Shown here in pieces: positions 37,601-46,039 of a stretch of DNA of 64,000 nucleotides (the stretch's first letter is position 1; the number at the start of each line of letters is the position of its first letter). The notes under the pieces are model-generated. The model searched no databases. It was given only the letters and a program-made list of their open reading frames with translations, and was not told the origin of the DNA. Origin of the DNA: Paenibacillus flagellatus (GTDB taxonomy: Bacteria; Bacillota; Bacilli; Paenibacillales; NBRC-103111); assembly GCF_003217775.1 (NCBI RefSeq), contig NZ_QJVJ01000007.1:62001-126000 (forward strand). The letters are read 5' to 3'. The position numbers were made by a program, and so were the translations under genes.

Positions 37601-37759
37601 CTGGGGATAGTCGTCATCGGCGGCTTGCTCACTTCCACCGTGCTGACGCTGGTGGTCGTCCCGATCGTGTACGAGATGATCGAAACCGTCAAGCTGAAGA
37701 TGGGCAAACGTTTCGGACACGCATCCCATGCGGAACCCGCACGTGCGGCGGAACGATGA
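34652..37759 (+). CDS. RND-family efflux transporter, permease subunit
   Basis: This 1035-residue proton-driven exporter of the AcrB/SwrC type sits in the cytoplasmic membrane. The start at 34652 follows GGGGAG. TM1 is at about 10-30 and a large extracellular loop follows. The TM2-6 block starts near residue 335, and TM4 has the proton-relay pair Asp-Asp in GRVVDDSIVVIEN. A second loop and TM7-12 complete the duplicated layout, with a GIVVTNAIVLVD segment in the TM10 region. Gram-positive members lack an outer membrane partner; SwrC exports surfactin. It is followed by an adaptor lipoprotein, and the promoter upstream suggests control by the preceding NarL-type system. Confidence 0.94.
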   Translation: MNRIIAFSMKNVSALFIIVIMLFLGGFYSTTQLKIENMPDVSFPVVAVVTTYTGAPQDVLDQVTEPLEEKLANLEDLDSMTSTSSDNVSSIVLMFKQNADTDQKKLDVQDLLAEVDLPESAGTPKVSTFGAASTPANYLVAYAADGTSQAELDKHFEETIKPGLEGMKGIDHMDVIGARGTSLDIKLDASALELYGLGPSQVGDAVRAAATRSPIGSVKVNGNEKMARVTGAMNSLYELEQIEIPTPKGDVVTLSRLGEVKAITESDFIGRLDGKPAIGVILYKTGSANAVEFSKELERKLHEWESTLPNIVFQSTYDSADDIKHSIEGLVREGVMGALLASVMILLFLRNVRMTLIVLVSLPLSILITLLLMLQLGLTLNTMTLGGIFMAIGRVVDDSIVVIENIYASLEKAHRRNESVIALATNQVASAITSSTLATAGVFVPLGFVTGFVGEFIKPFALTISIALLASLLVALTVIPMLAKVMVLRSASGKAHHSDDKPGTLSGFYEKALRWSLNNRMKTLLVSGLLLAVTIAVTVPSLSVSLLPNPKSSKSMYFQIKLPYDTSFEVTNAITKQLETILADSGDSKGEPVFKFVEALVGYAGNDDERVPYASQIFVEVNDRVDPAQAKEQLNAFLLSELPAGSEVDARTLEADSGAMTEDFAYALKGEDQAQLQAAAAVVKEKLLAFPELTEVEDNLSDAKKEVQITVDPAKARAYGLNPAAVRDMAAVRIQKRELGDLKIDNETYATTVSIAETDQDSLEKLGNMPLQGASGTTVLLKEVAKIAEIEGAASLTREDRQQLVKVTAKIKGDDKSGISAKIAAELNKLELPEGVVPQAGGITEDINESFSQLFVAMGVAVFLVYLIMVVSFGNASAPFAILFSLPLAVIGGLLGLFLTGEALTATAMIGFLMLIGIVVTNAIVLVDRTQQLRAEGYAVREALIEAGKVRLRPIVMTAGATIVALLPLALGMAGEGVLIGKGLGIVVIGGLLTSTVLTLVVVPIVYEMIETVKLKMGKRFGHASHAEPARAAER

Positions 37760-37788
37760 GAATGGACATTTCGGGGAGGAGCCAGAAG

Positions 37789-39075
37789 ATGAGGCAAGGA
37801 AGCTCGGGAACACGACAACGATCCGTGAGACGGATGCTGCTTGCGGTTACGGGAATCGCCGCACTCGCCGCGCTGGCCGGCTGCTCGCTGGGCGGCGCCG
37901 GCACGGCCGCCGTCCAGTTGGCGCCAAGGGCCGTTCAAACGGAGCCGGTGCAGAAGGTGAGAATCGGGGATCCGATCGAACAAGTCGCGGAAGTGATGGC
38001 CGGCACGAAATTGGATATCGTCCCCAAAGCCGGCGGCGAAGTGAAGCAGGTTTTCAAAAAGCGCGGAGAAGCGGTCGAGAAGGACGAGGTTCTACTCACG
38101 CTGGACAGCGCCGCAGCGGAATCGGCCTTGCGCAAGAGCGAGCTGGCGGTGCGGAACGCCGAAGAAGCGCTGCGGCAGGCGAAAGACAATCGGGAGAGCA
38201 CGCGCCGGGAGCTGGAGGATGGCGTAAAACGGGCCGAAGTCGCATATACGAACGCCCAGGAGGCGTACAACAAGATGCGCAACGACTATGATGCGGGACT
38301 CGTGCAGCAGCGGCAGGTGGACCAGTCGAAGCAAGCGGCGGACGATGCGCTCCTTAGCTTGGAGGCGGCGAAGCGCAAACGGAACGATTTCGAGAAATCG
38401 GATCCGGTCTCTTCGGCGGAGACGCAAGCCGAGTCGGCCAGACTGTCTTTGGACGACGCCGTTCGCGCGATGCAGGATTTCAGCGTAAAGGCGCCGGGTA
38501 GAGGCATATTGACCGATTTCGAAATCGTGCCGGGGCAGTCCGTGTCGGCGGCAGCCGGCGCAATCGGTCAAGTCCAGCAGGTCGACCCGGTCAAAATCAA
38601 AACGGAGCTCAGCGAGAGCCGCTACAGGCTGGTCAAAGGCAAGCAAGAGCTCGTGTTCTACGATCCGGATACGCCGACGCGGAAAGGGACGGCCAAGATC
38701 GGCTATTTGGCACCGATCATGAGCCCCTCCACCAAAACGTTTACCTTGGAGCTGGAGCTTCCAAACCCCGACTTGCGGCTGCAGCCCGGCAAACGATTCA
38801 TGATCCAGCTCACGACGGAGCAAGAGGAGGAAGTGTTGGCCGTGCCGATCGTAAGCGTGATCCGCGAAGAGTCCGAAACGTTCCTGTTCGTTCGGGAGGG
38901 AGATCAGTACCGGAAGCGGAACGTGCGGCTCGGCCGGATAAGCGGCGAGTACCAGGAGGTGCTCGAGGGCTTGAAGGAAGGCGAACTCGCGGTTGTCGCC
39001 GGGCAGTATGGGCTTCAGGACGGCCAGAAGGCCGAGAACGTCCCCGCACCGGCCGCGGCGCCGGCAGCACCGTAA
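37789..39075 (+). CDS. RND efflux adaptor (HlyD/MFP-type lipoprotein)
   Basis: This adaptor of the RND pump has 428 residues from the chosen start. ATG at 37789 has GGGGAGGAG 7 bp before it. An in-frame ATG at 37756 overlaps the pump stop but has no good site, and either is possible. The signal peptide ends in the lipobox LAGC. A biotinyl-lipoyl-like domain (GEVKQVFKKRGEAVEKDEVL), a coiled-coil hairpin of about 130 residues, the second lipoyl half (DFSVKAPGRGILTDFEIVPG) and a beta-barrel region follow. An Ala/Pro-rich tail ends the protein. With no outer membrane present, the lipid anchor would hold it to the pump on the outer face. Confidence 0.93.
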   Translation: MRQGSSGTRQRSVRRMLLAVTGIAALAALAGCSLGGAGTAAVQLAPRAVQTEPVQKVRIGDPIEQVAEVMAGTKLDIVPKAGGEVKQVFKKRGEAVEKDEVLLTLDSAAAESALRKSELAVRNAEEALRQAKDNRESTRRELEDGVKRAEVAYTNAQEAYNKMRNDYDAGLVQQRQVDQSKQAADDALLSLEAAKRKRNDFEKSDPVSSAETQAESARLSLDDAVRAMQDFSVKAPGRGILTDFEIVPGQSVSAAAGAIGQVQQVDPVKIKTELSESRYRLVKGKQELVFYDPDTPTRKGTAKIGYLAPIMSPSTKTFTLELELPNPDLRLQPGKRFMIQLTTEQEEEVLAVPIVSVIREESETFLFVREGDQYRKRNVRLGRISGEYQEVLEGLKEGELAVVAGQYGLQDGQKAENVPAPAAAPAAP

Positions 39076-39113
39076 TCGATACGGCATCATCATGGAAACG
39101 GAGGACGACCTCA

Positions 39114-40832
39114 ATGATAAAGATCGGTTTGAAAGCGGGGCTGACGGCCGTGCTGCTGGGCGCGTTGCTCGTCCCGGGCGCAGCGTCCGCACTTTCCGCG
39201 GCGGACCCGACGTCCGTCGCGGCCGCGCTCGCCCCGGCTTCGAATGACGGCTTGACGGAGCACATTCGGGCCGCCGTCAAAAATGCGTCCGCAACGCCGA
39301 CGGAGAAGGGATACCGCCTGTCCGTAACGGTACGTCTGTACAACGGCGGCGATGAGCAAGCCCGCGTCCCCGAACACGAGCTTCGCGTCCGAACCCGGAC
39401 CGGCGTAACCTATACGCTTGCGCCGAGCGCGGGAAACAAAACCGCCTTGCAGCCGAAAGAGATCGCGGAGCAGGTGTGTTCGGCATTGGTGGACAGCAAG
39501 GAAGTACCCGAATGGGATCATCTTTCGTTTATCCATGTCAATCCGTACGTCTACCCGAAAATCGAAACGGAACGGTTAACGATGCCGGTCGGCGCGGTAT
39601 GGTACGGCGCCGGCCGGTCGGCGCCCGTCAAGCCCGCTCGGCTCGCATGGGGTACTCCATTTCGCTTGCCCGGCGTTCATTCCGAAATCGTCTACACGCC
39701 GGTCGAAGCATCGATACAGCAAACCGCCGAAGGCCGGGGGGCGGTCGTTACGCTGCTGGCCGAAAATACGGGTGCCGGACGCGAAACGGTCCCGTCCTTC
39801 CGGATCGATGCGGTGGCTGCGGATGCCGGCACGCACGAAGGCGTACGCGCGGAGAAGGACGCCGTCGCGCTGGAGGCGGGAGAGAAGGCGTATCTTCATT
39901 TCGTCGTTCCGCTTGATCCAACCGAAACCCCGACCGATCTGCTGGCCGTATCCACGGACACGTTCGTCGGGGCCGGCGGCGAAGAGGTTGTCGTCTCCAC
40001 GGGGAAATGGCTGCTGTCCTGGCCGCCCGGCGGACAAGCGGCCGCCCGCTCGCCGAGCTACGAGCCCGGCCAGCCGATCGTGTTCGATGCGCTGACGAAA
40101 GCGATCGACGAGCAAACGGAAGTGTCGCTCGCGGAATTTCATATCCACGACAACCCGGGGGAGGGCTACCGAACGGCTGTCGCCAAATTCCGGCTCGTCC
40201 ATCATGGCGACCTTCCGGTAGCCGCGCCCGTATTCGGGTCGGAACTGACGAACGACCGTGGCGTTTCGTATCGCGGATCGCGCCAATCGAATGCGATCGC
40301 GACGATGAATCCGGGGCTCGGTTATGTGATCAGCTATTCGTATATGCTTCCCCGATCGGACGAATCGGGCGAATTTACGATGAAACTGGTCGAAGGCTTG
40401 ACCGCAGTGCCCTATACGACCACGGTCGCCGCCGTCCCGGTTCGGGCGCAGGGAGAGGAAGATAACGGTCGAGCGGTTTCGGTGTACCCGTTCGAGCTGA
40501 AGCTGAACAGCGTCCAGGTCGGATTTTTGTACAACGCCGGAACGTATAAATACAAGTTCAATCTCGATCTCGAGATCGAGCAGTTGGACAACATAGTCGT
40601 GGACGGCGGCTTCTCCCGGATCCGCTTCGAGGTCGTAGACAACGTCGGTCGGATCGTCGGCTCTCAGGATGCCGTGCTGGCCGGGGATAAGAAGCTGATC
40701 AGCGGCAAGCAGGTGCTCGAAGCGAGCGAGCTGACTTCCGACCAGCTCCATACGCCCTTTACCATTAACGTATATGAAGTATTCGACACGGAGAGCGGAA
40801 CCGCAAAGCGATTGCTGAAGCGGGTCAAGTAA
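39114..40832 (+). CDS. Secreted protein of unknown function, third gene of RND operon
   Basis: I do not recognise the family. The 572-residue protein starts after GGAGG, 38 bp after the adaptor stop and with no terminator between, so it is probably cotranscribed with the RND pump. A signal peptide covers about 1-30, ending ASA. The rest looks all-beta: several segments of 100-130 residues with alternating hydrophobic residues, such as YRLSVTVRLYNGGDEQARVP, and the phrase VTLLAENTGAGRETVPSF. These recall extracellular Ig-like or DUF11/CARDB-type modules. There is no membrane anchor, LPXTG motif or catalytic motif. A role as an extracellular partner or substrate-capture part of the pump is possible but unsupported. 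Confidence 0.75.
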   Translation: MIKIGLKAGLTAVLLGALLVPGAASALSAADPTSVAAALAPASNDGLTEHIRAAVKNASATPTEKGYRLSVTVRLYNGGDEQARVPEHELRVRTRTGVTYTLAPSAGNKTALQPKEIAEQVCSALVDSKEVPEWDHLSFIHVNPYVYPKIETERLTMPVGAVWYGAGRSAPVKPARLAWGTPFRLPGVHSEIVYTPVEASIQQTAEGRGAVVTLLAENTGAGRETVPSFRIDAVAADAGTHEGVRAEKDAVALEAGEKAYLHFVVPLDPTETPTDLLAVSTDTFVGAGGEEVVVSTGKWLLSWPPGGQAAARSPSYEPGQPIVFDALTKAIDEQTEVSLAEFHIHDNPGEGYRTAVAKFRLVHHGDLPVAAPVFGSELTNDRGVSYRGSRQSNAIATMNPGLGYVISYSYMLPRSDESGEFTMKLVEGLTAVPYTTTVAAVPVRAQGEEDNGRAVSVYPFELKLNSVQVGFLYNAGTYKYKFNLDLEIEQLDNIVVDGGFSRIRFEVVDNVGRIVGSQDAVLAGDKKLISGKQVLEASELTSDQLHTPFTINVYEVFDTESGTAKRLLKRVK

Positions 40833-40876
40833 GTTCGCCAAGGAGCCTTATAGTGAAAACGCGATCCCCAAAAGAT

Positions 40877-40912
40877 CAAGCCGCCATGCACGCGCATAGC
40901 GGCTTGTTTCTT
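40877..40912 (+). terminator. Rho-independent terminator of the RND operon
   Basis: CAAGCCG and CGGCTTG pair around a 16-base loop and are followed by TTTCTTCT, 45 bp after the stop of the unknown secreted protein. Confidence 0.65.
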
Positions 40913-40949
40913 CTCCCGGCCCGACTCTTACTGCTCATACGAATTCGGT

Positions 40950-41256
40950 ATGGTGGCGGACTCCGTACGTTCCAATTTGTGATAAGATAAGGAACAGCAG
41001 GGCGAAAAGAACCCGCAGCTTCGGATTCAACGGAATTGACACGGACTTCAATGACCCGTCGGAAATATCGGCCGTTAACAGAACATCGGCTACCGCTACT
41101 TTCGATCATAACGCAATTGCCATCCAGTTGAAGAGCTTGCAGTCTTATGCCGACACGCTGATGACATTCACATTTGAAAACGATAAAGTCGTGTTGAAAA
41201 CGACGAATTTGTATTTCAATTCCACAAACGTGATGGAAGGCAAGCGGGCCCACTAG
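40950..41256 (+). pseudogene. Remnant of a secreted-protein gene, 5' end lost
   Basis: A frame ending at TAG 41254-41256 reads plausibly for about 100 residues, including SFGFNGIDTDFNDPSE and YADTLMTFTFENDKVVLKT. It looks beta-rich and exported. No start codon with a ribosome binding site precedes it, and the terminator at 40877-40912 sits just upstream. Its base composition is less GC-rich than the neighbours by eye. The simplest reading is the 3' end of a decayed gene, bounded by the hairpin at 41272. Confidence 0.4.
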
Positions 41257-41271
41257 AGTAACGGCTCCCGG

Positions 41272-41329
41272 AACGCGGAAAACGCCCTCCCGACTTCCCA
41301 TTGGGAAGCGAGAGGGCGTTTTCCGCGTT
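41272..41329 (-). terminator. Long bidirectional hairpin
   Basis: Perfect 18-bp arms (AACGCGGAAAACGCCCTC and its complement) enclose an inner palindrome CTTCCCATTGGGAAG. It starts 4 bp past the stop of the leftward surface protein and 15 bp past the rightward remnant. The arm contains AAAA/TTTT, so termination from either side is plausible. Confidence 0.8.
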
Positions 41330-41333
41330 CTCG

Positions 41334-44300
41334 TTAACGATCGAGCTCCAGATGGGCGGCCAAACGCTGCAGCAGGATGACCGCTTCCGCCCGGGTCGTC
41401 GTCGCCAGCGGGTTGAAGCGGTTGTCCGCCTGCCCCTGGATCAGCTTCGCCGCGCGTGCGGCTTCGACTTCCCCGCGGGCCCAGGAGGCGATGTCGGCGT
41501 CGTCCGCGAACGGGGGATGTGCCGCCGCTTCGCCGGCACTAAGCCCTGCGGCTCTCGCGATCAGGACGGCCGTCTCGGCGCGAAGGATGCCGGCGTCCGG
41601 ACGGAACGTCCGATCCGGGTAGCCGTTCATAACGCCGGCCCGCACCGCTCGCGCGATCGCCTCCGCCGCCCAGCCGGGAATGTCCGCCCGATCGTCGAAC
41701 GGCAATTCCCCGCCGGCCGGCCAGGACGTGATCCGGTCGAGCAGCAGCGCGAATTCCGCTCGGGATACCGGCCGCTCCGGCTGGAACGTGCCGTCGGCAT
41801 ACCCTTCGACCCAGCCTTTCGCCACGGCTTCCCGAATCTCGCGCTCCGCCCAATGCCCGGTCAGATCGGACAATGTCGGCATCGGGTCCGGTTTGGGGTC
41901 CGGTTTCGGCCCGTCCTCCGCGGCTGCGGACATGACGGCGAACAAGGTAAAGTGATCGGTCTCCCCCGTGATAAGGTCGCCTTCCCGCTTGCCGGGGAGT
42001 TCCACCCACCGCTTTGCCGTTTCGTCGTAGTAGAACAAGGCAGGCCGCTGATCGTCGCTTAACGTCTTGCCCGACCATTCCACCCCAAGCTTCACCGGCA
42101 GCTTAAACGTGCCCGCCACATCTTTGGTCAGCTCGAACGCTCCGCTTAGCAGCGATTGACCGGGGCGGAGCAATCGCTGCGCTTCCGCGGCCGCCTTTTT
42201 CATGCGGATCGTCGTAGGTTGGGTAATGGCGCCGACCGGGATGTAGAGCGTCATTCCCTCGAACGTGAGCGTATAGGCTTTGCCAGGGACGAGTGAGAAG
42301 CTTTGGCCCTCGGACGGACCGGCAGGCGGCGGCGTATCGGATGCAGAGTCCGAGTCCGGTTCCGGCGGCGTATAAAGATTCGAAATGTCGATCGTCTCTA
42401 CACGGACGTTGCCGGCCGTATCCGCGGCGTAGAACGTATAAGGGCCGTTTCGCGCGACCCGCACGCTTCCCGATCCCGGCACGGCCTGCCCGAACGAGGG
42501 ATCGGCGAAGTCGTCGGCCCCAAGCCGCCCCGCCGCCCATCGCAGCGCCGTCAGGACGTTGCCGATGTCCCCGCCATAGACGGATGCCGTCACGGTGATG
42601 TCCACGCCGGATTGCCCGGTCCCTTTCGGATAATAATCCAAGACGAGCGCCGGGGGCTCTTTCACGATATGGCCGATCGTCAGCGTCTCGACCTTCGTAT
42701 TGCCGGCCAAATCGGCGGCATAGACGGTGTACGTGCCGTTCTCGCCGACGTGGAAGCTTCCCGTCTCCGGCACGGCGGTTCCGAACGCCGGGTCCGCAAA
42801 GTCGCCGGCCGTCCTAAGCCCCGGCGCCCACCTCAAAGCCGCGAGCGCATTCCCGGCTCCCTCCTCGTAAACCGAGGCGGTCACCGAGACCTCGACGCCG
42901 GAGTTGATCGGCCCCCGCGGGGTGTAGTCCAGTGCCAGGGTCGGGTTCCGCGAGACGATATTGGCAATCGCGATCGTCTCCACCGCGGCATTGCCCGCCT
43001 CGTCTTCCGCATAGACGGAATAGATGCCGTTCTCGGCCGCTTGGAACGCTCCGCCGGTCAAGACCGTGCCCGCGCTTGCAAAATAGGAGGCCGCATGCGT
43101 GCCAACCGCCCATTTCAGCGAGACGACGCCGCCGCCGGTGCCGTCCGCCGTCGCCGAGATCGTGACCGGCGCATTCGTCGGAGCGGTTGCGGAACGGGTC
43201 AAAGCGATCGTCGGAACAAGGCCGTCAATGCGGATGCCGCTCAAATCGGGAAGCGTGCCGGGCAGCTCGAGCGAAGCGGCGCCGCCGATTGCGGTGACGG
43301 CCGCCGGGGCAGTCGCGGTTAAGGCGCCTCCAAGCGAAATGCCGTCCGAATCGATATCGCCGGCCTGCACCGTATAGCGGAAATTCAGCTTCGCCGGCTG
43401 CCCGGCCGGCTGTCCGCCATAGACGGCGGCAGCGTCGGCGGCGCCCGCCCCCGCTCCGAGACGAAGCGGAAGCGAAGGCGATCCGGCTACATCGACGGGA
43501 TGACTGTACGTCACGGTAAAGTCCAGCTCCCGGCCGATCCCGTAAATCCCGTTCGCCGGCACTTGGACAGATTGCGGCTGCGGGGTAGGAACGACGATCG
43601 TCAGCCGGTAAACCCCCTGCCATATCCCGTTCGGAGCCGTAACCCGGATCTCGACCGGGGTTTGGCCCAGACCGAGCGGGATCGTGCCGCCGGCGGCCCC
43701 GTTCAAGGTCGCGGTCGCGCCTCCGGCTGCCGGAACGGCCGTCACGGTCGCCGTCGCAACCGGCGTGCTCAGCGTTGCGGCATAGACGCCTTGCGCCGCG
43801 TCGTAGCTCCGATCCGTCGTGACCGCCGCGCCCGGAGCGGTAACCGTCAAGCCGGCTAGCAGGACGCCGCCGAGGCTGGAGTACGGGATCGGATACGTCG
43901 TGCCCTCGATGATGCCCCATCGCTGCCCGCTGCCGAACGACCAGCCGGCGGCGGTATAGGTTGCCTTCGACATCATTTCGCTTGTGGTTTTGCCGGTCCC
44001 CCCGGCGGACGTGGAGCGGCCGCTGCTCTCGGTGTCCCAGAACGAATTCGAGACATTCGAAGACGCATTCTCTCCGATCAGTCCGCCGGTCATCGCGCTT
44101 CCGGATACATAAGCCGCGGAGTAGGACTCGCTCACGGAGGAAGACGGCGAATCCAGATGGCCGATCAAGCCGCCCACCATGCTGCCGCCATATACCGCAC
44201 CCTGTACCGATACCGCGCTGACGGCGGTGTCGTTCGCATAGCCGATCAACCCGCCTGCTTGATCGCGTCCGGCAATGCGGGCGTTCAGCAGGGCGACGTT

Positions 44301-45752
44301 GCTCACCGTCGCGCCGTTCGTCGCACCGAATAAGCCGACTCCATCGTCACCCGGACGATCGAGGGTCAAATTCGCGATCGTGTGACCGTTGCCGTCAAAC
44401 GTCCCCCGGAAGGGCGACAAGCCGCTGCCGATCGGCGTCCACCCCGCTCCCGCGCTGAAGGCGGACAGATCGATGTCGGCTTCCAGCCTATACGAATCGC
44501 TCAAGTTATAGCCTTCGGAGGGCTGACCGATTCGGGAAAGCTGATCCGCCGTCGCGATCCGGTGAGGGTACTGGGCCGTACCGGCACCGCGATACACGGT
44601 CAACCTGTAAACGGCGCTTAGCCCGCCGGGTTCCGATACGCGGATTTGTATATCGTTTTTACCCGTGTTCAATGCGATCGTTTCGGAAGCGGCTCCGCCG
44701 TTCACCGTAACGGTCGAGGTCCCGCTTAAAGCGGTGCCTGCAACCGTGATCCGGTCCGTTTTGTTCACGACCTGAACGGAATAGTCCCCATAGTCGCCGG
44801 AAAAGGCGCGATCCAGGCTCAGTGCCGTATCGTCGTTCGCGTCCTTGACCGTGAGCGACGCCAGCGCCACCTTGGTGTAATCGCCGCGAAGGAGCGGGTA
44901 GGTGCTTCCTTCGATCAGACCCCAGACGGTATCGAAGTTCCAGCCCGCATAGGTCGCCTTGCGCTTCATCTCCGCCGTCGTCCTGCCGATCCCGCCGCCG
45001 GATGCGCTTGTCCCGCTCGTTTCCGTGTTCCAGTAGGAGGAGCCGACCGGGGTCATCCCCGCTTGCCTGCCGACCAAACCGCCCGAAAAGCTGCCGGATG
45101 CAACCGCGGCCGTCGAATACGTGCGGGAAATCGTACCGGTGTTATAGCCCACCAATCCTCCGATGCTTTCCTGGGGCGTAATCGAACCGCTCGGACCGAG
45201 GTGGATCTGGCCCTCCGCATGGCTGTCCGTAATGGTCGAGACACTGTTGTAGCCCACCAATACCCCGGCATGATCGTTAACGGTTACCGCTCCCTGCGCG
45301 AAGGAATTCGTGAGCGTGGAGGTTGTCAATTCACCGGCTATGCCTCCGACATAGCTGTGCCCGTTAACCGTCATATTGACGAGCTTCACATTCAGGAGCG
45401 TCGCGTTTCGGGTTGATCCGAATAAACCGACATTGTTGTCGTCGGGACGGTCAATCGTCATATTGCGGATGGAAAATCCGTTTCCATCGAACTTTCCCGT
45501 AAACGGACTCATGACGCCGCCGACCGGGACCCATCCCTTATGATCGCCGTTGTCGAAACCCGTCAGATCGATATCCTGAGTCAATCTATAGCTGCCGGCA
45601 AGATTCGTCCGCATGGCGTCGAGCTCCGCGGCGCTGCCGACCGGCGTCCAGACCTCGTCCGCGGACGCTAGGCCGGCGGGGGCGATCGGATTCGGAAGCA
45701 GCGAGACGAGCAGAAGCAGGATCAAGGCCAGCGGGACTAGCTTCTGGTTCAT
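41334..45752 (-). CDS. GLUG / Ig-like / SLH-domain surface protein
   Basis: This 1472-residue cell-surface protein is held to the wall by SLH domains. AAGGAGAA precedes the ATG, and the signal peptide covers about 1-31. GLUG-type beta-helix repeats fill about 35-260 and 395-600 (FDGNGFSIRNMTIDRP, VGLFGSTRNATLLNVKLVN). Cadherin-like beta-sandwich domains (about 297-385 and after 640) follow, then at least three tandem Ig-like repeats of about 95 residues (SVTASVYEEGAGNALAALRW), a ZU5-like beta domain and a Pro/Asp linker. Three SLH motifs lie at about 1297-1470 (LTGHWAEREIREAV, YADGTFQPERPVSRAEFALL). It probably binds secondary wall polymer and displays an adhesive or glycan-binding stalk. It has no enzyme motif. 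It is a single-gene unit on the opposite strand to its neighbours. Confidence 0.9.
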   Translation of the reverse strand: MNQKLVPLALILLLLVSLLPNPIAPAGLASADEVWTPVGSAAELDAMRTNLAGSYRLTQDIDLTGFDNGDHKGWVPVGGVMSPFTGKFDGNGFSIRNMTIDRPDDNNVGLFGSTRNATLLNVKLVNMTVNGHSYVGGIAGELTTSTLTNSFAQGAVTVNDHAGVLVGYNSVSTITDSHAEGQIHLGPSGSITPQESIGGLVGYNTGTISRTYSTAAVASGSFSGGLVGRQAGMTPVGSSYWNTETSGTSASGGGIGRTTAEMKRKATYAGWNFDTVWGLIEGSTYPLLRGDYTKVALASLTVKDANDDTALSLDRAFSGDYGDYSVQVVNKTDRITVAGTALSGTSTVTVNGGAASETIALNTGKNDIQIRVSEPGGLSAVYRLTVYRGAGTAQYPHRIATADQLSRIGQPSEGYNLSDSYRLEADIDLSAFSAGAGWTPIGSGLSPFRGTFDGNGHTIANLTLDRPGDDGVGLFGATNGATVSNVALLNARIAGRDQAGGLIGYANDTAVSAVSVQGAVYGGSMVGGLIGHLDSPSSSVSESYSAAYVSGSAMTGGLIGENASSNVSNSFWDTESSGRSTSAGGTGKTTSEMMSKATYTAAGWSFGSGQRWGIIEGTTYPIPYSSLGGVLLAGLTVTAPGAAVTTDRSYDAAQGVYAATLSTPVATATVTAVPAAGGATATLNGAAGGTIPLGLGQTPVEIRVTAPNGIWQGVYRLTIVVPTPQPQSVQVPANGIYGIGRELDFTVTYSHPVDVAGSPSLPLRLGAGAGAADAAAVYGGQPAGQPAKLNFRYTVQAGDIDSDGISLGGALTATAPAAVTAIGGAASLELPGTLPDLSGIRIDGLVPTIALTRSATAPTNAPVTISATADGTGGGVVSLKWAVGTHAASYFASAGTVLTGGAFQAAENGIYSVYAEDEAGNAAVETIAIANIVSRNPTLALDYTPRGPINSGVEVSVTASVYEEGAGNALAALRWAPGLRTAGDFADPAFGTAVPETGSFHVGENGTYTVYAADLAGNTKVETLTIGHIVKEPPALVLDYYPKGTGQSGVDITVTASVYGGDIGNVLTALRWAAGRLGADDFADPSFGQAVPGSGSVRVARNGPYTFYAADTAGNVRVETIDISNLYTPPEPDSDSASDTPPPAGPSEGQSFSLVPGKAYTLTFEGMTLYIPVGAITQPTTIRMKKAAAEAQRLLRPGQSLLSGAFELTKDVAGTFKLPVKLGVEWSGKTLSDDQRPALFYYDETAKRWVELPGKREGDLITGETDHFTLFAVMSAAAEDGPKPDPKPDPMPTLSDLTGHWAEREIREAVAKGWVEGYADGTFQPERPVSRAEFALLLDRITSWPAGGELPFDDRADIPGWAAEAIARAVRAGVMNGYPDRTFRPDAGILRAETAVLIARAAGLSAGEAAAHPPFADDADIASWARGEVEAARAAKLIQGQADNRFNPLATTTRAEAVILLQRLAAHLELDR

Positions 45753-45908
45753 AGTGATTCTCCTTTTTATGCGAATACCAACAAGACTTTCTTATTCGCT
45801 TCCAGTAATTGCAATTCCTCTATAAGTTCGCGCATCCGCTGGAAAAAAACGACGACAGACCGATTGACGGACAAGGATGGTGTCGAATTCGCAGGACGGC
45901 GGTTCCGG

Positions 45909-45970
45909 TAAACAGATTCCAGCAAATCGCAACATCGTCTATTCGCGGGCGGATCGTCGTTTGCCATAAT
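45909..45970 (+). promoter_or_regulatory. Regulon promoter A before heparinase-like gene
   Basis: GGTAAACAGATT (TAAAC at 45909), a 15-base stretch, ATCGTCTATTCG, a 9-base spacer and CGTCGTTTGCCATAATG match the promoter at 49034 exactly in all constant blocks and spacings. The -35-like TTCGCG is at 45942-45947, followed 17 bp later by -10 CATAAT at 45965-45970. The rest of the 287-bp gap to the divergent surface protein shows no other clear element. Confidence 0.75.
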
Positions 45971-46039
45971 GGGGGCGTCAGGAAGGAGAAGGACGGAAAC
46001 GGACCTCCTGAACATCGGGGAAAGCGGGTGTCGCTATTG

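Noticed and set aside
45767-45835. 22-codon minus-strand frame upstream of the surface protein
   Set aside because: The peptide looks protein-like (ELIEELQLLEANKK), but no ribosome binding site precedes the ATG and no attenuator hairpin follows.
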